The notes beneath the pieces were generated by a model. The model had not been told where the DNA came from and did not search any database. It saw nothing but the letters and a program-made list of their open reading frames with translations. From positions 1 to 64,000 of the forward strand of contig NZ_JAIHON010000001.1 in NCBI RefSeq assembly GCF_021173675.1: a DNA stretch of 64,000 bases, in the 5' to 3' direction. The stretch's first letter is position 1; each line of letters starts with the position of its first letter. This DNA comes from Streptomyces lincolnensis (GTDB lineage: Bacteria > Actinomycetota > Actinomycetes > Streptomycetales > Streptomycetaceae). Shown here piece after piece: positions 59,558-64,000 of this stretch. Both the position numbers and the translations under genes were made by a program.

Positions 59558-61831
59558 ATGGCGAACAGCCACGATCACGGCGCAGCCGAACTGAGCCTGG
59601 ACGAGAAGACCGCACTGCTCTCCGGCCAGGACATGTGGACAACCAAACCCGCCGAACGGGCCGGGATTCCTTCCCTCGTACTGAGCGACGGTCCGCACGG
59701 CCTCCGGCGCCCGCGCCCGGACGCCGACGCCCTCGACCTGCACGGCAGTCATCCGGCGACCTGCTTCCCGCCCGCGGTCGCGCTCGCCTCCAGCTGGGAT
59801 CCGGAACTGATCGGCCGGGTGGGCGAAGCGCTCGGCACCGAGGCGCGGGCGCTCGGTGTGGACGTCCTGCTGGGTCCCGGCGTCAATATCAAGCGCTCGC
59901 CGCTGTGCGGCCGCAACTTCGAGTACTTCTCCGAGGACCCGCTCCTCAGCGGCCTACTCGGTACGGCGCACGTGGCCGGCGTGCAGAGCCAGGGCGTGGG
60001 CGCGTCGGTCAAGCACTTCGCGGCCAACAACCAGGAGACCGAGCGGATGCAGGTCAGCGCCGACGTAGACGAGCGCACCATGCGGGAGATCTACCTTCCG
60101 GCATTCGAACGGATCGTGGTCCAGGCCCGCCCGGCGACCGTCATGTGCGCCTACAACAAGGTCAACGGCACCTACGCGGCCGAGAGCCGGTGGCTGCTCA
60201 CCCAGGTGCTCCGCGAGGAATGGGGTTTCGACGGGCTGGTCGTCTCCGACTGGGGCGCCGTCAACGACCGTGTCGCCGCACTGCTCGCCGGCACCGACCT
60301 GGAAATGCCCGGCAGCCACCGCGACACCGACGCGGAGGTCGCCGCTGCCGTCACCTCCGGCGAGTTGGCGGAGAGCGCCGTCGACACCGCCGTCGCCCGG
60401 CTGCGCGGCCTTGCCGAGCGGCTCCGGGCCCAGGCCGGCCCCATGACGGTGGACTTCGACGCGCACCACCAGCTGGCCCGCGAGGTCGCCGCCGACTCTC
60501 TGGTACTGCTGAAGAACCGCCACCAGACCCTGCCACTCGCTCCCACCGGCCGCATCGCCGTCATCGGCGAGTTCGCCACGGTCCTGCGCTACCAGGGTGG
60601 CGGCAGCTCGCACGTCAACGCCACCGTCGTCGACAGTCCGCTGGAGGAACTGCGAGCCCTGCTGCCCGAGGCCCGGGTCGACTTCGCGCAGGGTTATGAC
60701 ACCACCGGGTCCGCGGACGCCGGGCAACTGCGCGAGGAGGCCGTCGAAATCGCAGGCCGGGCGGAGACCGCCGTACTGGTGATCGGCCTGCGCGAGGCGG
60801 ACGAGTCCGAGGGATTCGATCGCGAGCATCTCCAACTCTCGTCTGATCAGCTGGAGTTGGTACGGTCAGTTGCTCAGGTGGCCCGGCGCACGGTCGTCGT
60901 GCTCCTCAACGGTGGTGTGGTGAGCCTGGAGGACTGGCACGACGAGGTGGACGCGGTGGTGGAGGCATGGCTGCCGGGGCAGGCGGGCGGCGGCGCGATC
61001 GCGGACGTGCTAACCGGGCGGGTCAACCCGTCGGGGCGACTCGCCGAGACCATCCCGTTCCGACTGGGCGACACCCCTTCCTTCCTGAACTTCCCCGGCG
61101 AGCAGGGCCACGTCCGCTACGGCGAGGGTGTCATGGTCGGCTACCGGTACTACGAGACGGCCGACGTCGCCGTCCGCCACCCCTTCGGCCACGGACTGAG
61201 CTACACCTCCTTCGACCAGACCGACTTCCATGTCACACTCACCGGCCCGGACAGCGCGGCGGTGCGTGTCACGGTCACCAACACCGGCGACCGCTCCGGC
61301 AAGCACGTGGTACAGGTCTACGTCGCCGCGCCGAGACGCCCGGTCAGCAGCCCGGCCCGGGAACTGCGCGGCTTCGCGAAGGTGGCGCTCGCCCCCGGTG
61401 AGAGCACCACCGTCGAGATCACCCTCGACCGCCGCGCCTTCGCCTACTGGGACATCACCCGCGACGATTGGACCGTCGCCGCCGGGCCGTACCAGGTGCA
61501 GCTCGCCGACAACGCCCACGACGTCGTCGCCACCGCCACCCTCGACCTGGAGGGCGACACCCTGCCGCGGCCGCCGCTCACCCTCGACTCCCCCATCAGC
61601 GAGTGGTTCGGCCACCCGACCGTCGGCCCCGCCCTGACGGCCGCGCTGTCGCCCGGGCTCCCCCAGGAACCGGCGGACGCGGACGCGGAGGGGAACGCCG
61701 ACGCGCTGCTCATGCTGTCGTCCATGGCGATGCGCCAGTTCGCTGGGTTCCTTCCCCGGCCTGTTCCGCACGAGGTACTGCAGCGGCTCATGAAGATGAG
61801 CGAGACGTACCCGGAACCTGCCGACACCTGA
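59558..61831 (+). CDS. Glycoside hydrolase family 3 beta-glucosidase
   Basis: A 757-aa GH3 enzyme. (beta/alpha)8 domain (residues 10-300) with DGPHGLRRP, RSPLCGRNFEYFSEDP and KHFAANNQE, and nucleophile Asp231 in VVSDWGAVNDR. A second sandwich domain follows (GRIAVIGEFA, LREADESEGFDRE), then a fibronectin III-like domain (RVTVTNTGDRSGKHVVQVY). No signal peptide, so it is cytosolic. The ATG at 59558 with AAGGA upstream is preferred to 59507. It is 103 bp after GH78. Together they could strip a rhamnosyl-glucose disaccharide from an aglycone. Confidence 0.94.
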   Translation: MANSHDHGAAELSLDEKTALLSGQDMWTTKPAERAGIPSLVLSDGPHGLRRPRPDADALDLHGSHPATCFPPAVALASSWDPELIGRVGEALGTEARALGVDVLLGPGVNIKRSPLCGRNFEYFSEDPLLSGLLGTAHVAGVQSQGVGASVKHFAANNQETERMQVSADVDERTMREIYLPAFERIVVQARPATVMCAYNKVNGTYAAESRWLLTQVLREEWGFDGLVVSDWGAVNDRVAALLAGTDLEMPGSHRDTDAEVAAAVTSGELAESAVDTAVARLRGLAERLRAQAGPMTVDFDAHHQLAREVAADSLVLLKNRHQTLPLAPTGRIAVIGEFATVLRYQGGGSSHVNATVVDSPLEELRALLPEARVDFAQGYDTTGSADAGQLREEAVEIAGRAETAVLVIGLREADESEGFDREHLQLSSDQLELVRSVAQVARRTVVVLLNGGVVSLEDWHDEVDAVVEAWLPGQAGGGAIADVLTGRVNPSGRLAETIPFRLGDTPSFLNFPGEQGHVRYGEGVMVGYRYYETADVAVRHPFGHGLSYTSFDQTDFHVTLTGPDSAAVRVTVTNTGDRSGKHVVQVYVAAPRRPVSSPARELRGFAKVALAPGESTTVEITLDRRAFAYWDITRDDWTVAAGPYQVQLADNAHDVVATATLDLEGDTLPRPPLTLDSPISEWFGHPTVGPALTAALSPGLPQEPADADAEGNADALLMLSSMAMRQFAGFLPRPVPHEVLQRLMKMSETYPEPADT

Positions 61832-61870
61832 TCCCCCTGCGCCCGGCCCTGGCAACCGGCCTCACAGACC

Positions 61871-61904
61871 GCGGCCCGCTGTGCCCTGACACACGGCGGG
61901 CCGC
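61871..61904. terminator. Bidirectional hairpin terminator
   Basis: GCGGCCCGCTGTG (61871-61883) pairs with CACGGCGGGCCGC (61892-61904): a 13-base stem with one T-G pair and an 8-base loop. It lies between the GH3 stop and the end of the minus-strand Rieske pseudogene, and probably served both. Confidence 0.68.
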
Positions 61905-61928
61905 TCATGTCATGTGCCGCTGTCGCCA

Positions 61929-62254
61929 TCAGCCCTCTCCCGCCATACACACGTATGCGCTCCCGTCGTCGATTCTCACCGGATGGATGGGAACTGGGCG
62001 TGTAGCCGGGGAATCGAGAGGCTTGCGGGCTCGCAGGTCGAACCGGGAGCCGTGCAGCCAGCACTCGACGCTGCAGTCGTCCACCTTCCCCTCGGAAAGG
62101 GAAACCGCGCTGTGCGAGCACGTGTCATGGATGGCGAAGACCTCATGCTCCGTCAGAACCACGGTGACCGGGACATCCTGCACCTCGAAGCACCAGGGAC
62201 ATCCGCTTCGAGCATGTCGAGCGTGCAGAGACAGGCGTAGCCGCTGTCGGGCAT
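61929..62254 (-). pseudogene. Rieske ferredoxin (SUF-cluster type), frameshifted
   Basis: The C-terminal two-thirds encode DTCSHSAVSLSEGKVDDC and ECWLHGSRFDLRA, a Rieske C-x-H...C-x2-H set, and PATRPVPIHPV. The closest family I recognise is the Rieske ferredoxin of actinobacterial suf operons. The N terminus (MPDSGYACLCTLDMLEADVPG, ATG at 62254 with GGGAGAG upstream) is in another frame. A frameshift at about 62183-62200 is needed to join it to EVQDVPVTVVLTE. Intact length would be about 108 residues, which is normal. The region 62255-62510 upstream holds no gene. Confidence 0.72.
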
Positions 62255-62510
62255 CACTCTCCCGGAAGCATACGAAGGTGGTGAGACCAATGGCCCAAAC
62301 CAGTGGCGCAGGAGTGCGCCGGGATGCGGCTCCGGTCCGAGTCCACGTCCGCAAAGGGAACTAGGCCGTCTTCAGACTGCGACCGGCCGCCTGGATTCCG
62401 TGGGTCCGGACCGATCTGCGCTGGACACGGCGATACGGCACTGGATCTGTGAAACTGCAAGGAGGAAAAACCGTGCGTGCTGTCAGGATTTCCATGTTCT
62501 GTGGCACTTC

Positions 62511-64000
62511 TCAGGCAAGAGTCCAGACGACGCTGTCTGTGTACGTGGAGCCGTTGATGGTCGCTGTCACCGACACGGTGTTCCGGCCCTGCCTCAGTGT
62601 CATGCCGGTCCACCTGAAGATGCGGTCGCCGCTCCTCCGGGTCCCCAGGGAGGGCCGTTGAGGGTGTCGGTGACCTCGGCCGCGTTGGAGTAGACCTTCA
62701 GTTCGGTGGTCGCAACGGTGCGCTGGGTCCAGCGGCGGCTGGTGATGTAGAGGGTCGGCGTGGTCGCCCAGTTGGCCTTGTACCAGTAGAAGGCGTCCTT
62801 GCGGATCTGCCGGTCATGGGTGACCAGGCCCTTGTCGTTGATTCCGGGTGTGTCTCCTTCGTTGCGGCCGTCGGAGGCGAAGTCGAACTTGGCCCAGACG
62901 AACGTGACCCAGATGTAAGGGCGTTCGCCGAGCTGCTTCCAGTTCGGGCCTGGGCGGGTTGAGGGCATGTTGCGCGGGGTTGGCGTCGGCGCCGTACTCC
63001 GAGATGCCGATCCTGCGGGAGGGGGCATTCGTGTGCAGGTTGTCGGCCCAGGCACCGAGCTCATCGTCCTTGGAGCCGTAGTACCAGCCGAGGTACTTGT
63101 TGAAGCCGGTGGTCCGCGTGTGCAGCCCTGTCTGCGCGTCGTCGGGGTCTTCGGAGCGCACGGCGTAGGTGGACAGCCGGTCCGGCTCCTCGGATTCGAT
63201 GATGTCGGCCAAGGAGGCGAGCAGCCTGTTCGTGGCGGTTCTGTTGTAGTCGGTCAGTTCGTTGCCGATGCCCCAGAAGACGATGGGATGACGGTGCGGA
63301 CGATCACCGATCTGGTGCTGTTGCTGTCGTTCCACAGCTTCGTCGTCACGGTCACCGTGGCCGACGCCGCGGTCACATTGCTCTGCCGCAGGTACACGCC
63401 CGGGCCGGCGTAGTCCTCCATCCGCACGTGGAGGACGTCCGTGGCCCACAGGCTCACATTGCGGTAGATCCCGCCCTCGAAGGTGTAGTCCGCGCTGACC
63501 GACGCGATGCCGGTGTCGCGGGCGTTGGTCACCCGCACCGCGATCACGTTGTCCTCACCCGGGACGAGCACGCCCGTCACACCGAACCGGAACCGGGAGT
63601 ATCCGCCCTTGTGCTGCCCGAGGTACGTGCCGATCACCCAGACGTCGGCGACCTGGTTCACCCCGGCGAACGGCAAGTACAGCCGCTTCCCCGCCAGTTC
63701 GGAGGGGGCGGTGTAGTGGCGGCGGTACCAGCCCACCCCGCGGTGGTAGTCGTTGCCGCCGTCGGCGCCGTCGACCGCGTTCCAGGTGTGGAACGTGTTG
63801 ACCGACGACCATCCGGAATCATCGAATCCGGGCGCCTGCGCGCCCGCGACGTCCGCTCCGATGAATCGCCACCCCGCGTTGAGATCGATGCGCACACGTG
63901 GACGAGGCGCCGTGTACGTCACGGTGGCGGACGCGGCACTGCTCCTCGGTGTCACCGCCAACGAGGCCAGCACTCCCCCGGCGGTGGCGCCCAGCACCTG
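62511..64000 (-). pseudogene. GH2 beta-galactosidase gene, deleted and frameshifted (continues beyond window)
   Basis: At the right edge a signal-like start (VLGATAGGVLASLAVTPRSSA) leads into the GH2 sugar-binding domain (LNAGWRFIGAD; GVGWYRRHY; YLPFAGVNQVADVWVIG) and the Ig-like domain (to LWNDSNSTRSVIVRTVI, about 63285). The frame then switches to the catalytic acid/base segment IVFWGIGNELTDYN, so most of the TIM barrel between them (some 200 residues) is missing. A further shift at about 62960 gives QLGERPYIWVTFVWAKFDFA and KGLVTHDRQIRKDAFYWYK. Another near 62655 gives the tail ending at the TGA 62513-62511. It is non-functional. Confidence 0.85.

Noticed and set aside
62461-62661. GTG at 62473 preceded by an AGGAGG-like site on the plus strand
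   Set aside because: The short frame runs antisense into the end of the GH2 pseudogene and matches nothing. The ribosome-site-like sequence alone is weak evidence.
1-64000. CRISPR arrays, tRNA or rRNA genes, integrases or attachment sites
   Set aside because: No regularly spaced repeats, cloverleaf sequences, rRNA motifs or intact recombinase genes were seen. The only mobile trace is the IS3 remnant.

Overview
The window is high-GC actinobacterial DNA. Strong third-position G/C bias, frequent GTG and some TTG starts, many ATGA/GTGA four-base gene overlaps, and families such as HxlR, GAF/HisKA_3 kinases, OppA-type lipoproteins and a SUF-like Rieske ferredoxin point to Streptomyces or a close relative. 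No rRNA, tRNA, CRISPR array, phage or plasmid backbone was seen. It reads as an accessory, catabolic part of the chromosome.

Layout. (1) 0.2-8.0 kb: an aldehyde dehydrogenase remnant, then a six-gene minus-strand operon: [2Fe-2S] ferredoxin, VOC protein, ferredoxin reductase, FAH-family hydrolase, a giant indolepyruvate:ferredoxin oxidoreductase and an SDR. (2) 8.5-10.7 kb: a coupled histidine kinase/response regulator pair. (3) 10.7-16.2 kb: an IclR regulator divergent from a decarboxylase-type amidohydrolase, maleylacetate reductase and hydroxyquinol 1,2-dioxygenase, followed by a two-domain VOC protein. (4) 16.5-21.6 kb: redox and detoxification genes (azoreductase, MarR, old yellow enzyme, TetR, epoxide hydrolase, HxlR) with clear operator palindromes. 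(5) 21.8-33.2 kb: an IclR regulator, a small gene set (VOC, SDR, alpha/beta hydrolase, SRPBCC) and a tightly coupled Rieske dioxygenase operon in phthalate-dioxygenase order (alpha, beta, small ORF, dihydrodiol dehydrogenase, [3Fe-4S] ferredoxin, reductase, class II aldolase-type decarboxylase). One near-palindromic element precedes both gene groups. (6) 33.3-46.4 kb: TetR/SDR, an XRE regulator, an MFS exporter, three aldo/keto reductases, a hydrolase, a secreted propeller protein, two MarR paralogues around a membrane protein, and several gene remnants (MFS, FAH, HbpS, IS3). (7) 46.8-61.8 kb: a glycoside-use locus with an MFS transporter, two LacI paralogues, an Opp-type ABC importer, an esterase-like hydrolase, a GH78 alpha-L-rhamnosidase and a GH3 beta-glucosidase. 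(8) 61.9-64.0 kb: two frameshifted pseudogenes (Rieske ferredoxin, GH2 beta-galactosidase).

How it fits together. The cell appears equipped to import plant-type glycosides, remove rhamnose and glucose inside the cell, and degrade aromatic acids by dioxygenase and hydroxyquinol routes. The most notable non-coding signal is a three-box leader (LacI-like operator, TAAACTAAC-like box, CAAGAGGT box) found three times around the LacI, ABC and glycosidase genes. One copy no longer has a regulator gene behind it. Substrates are inferred from family and context only.
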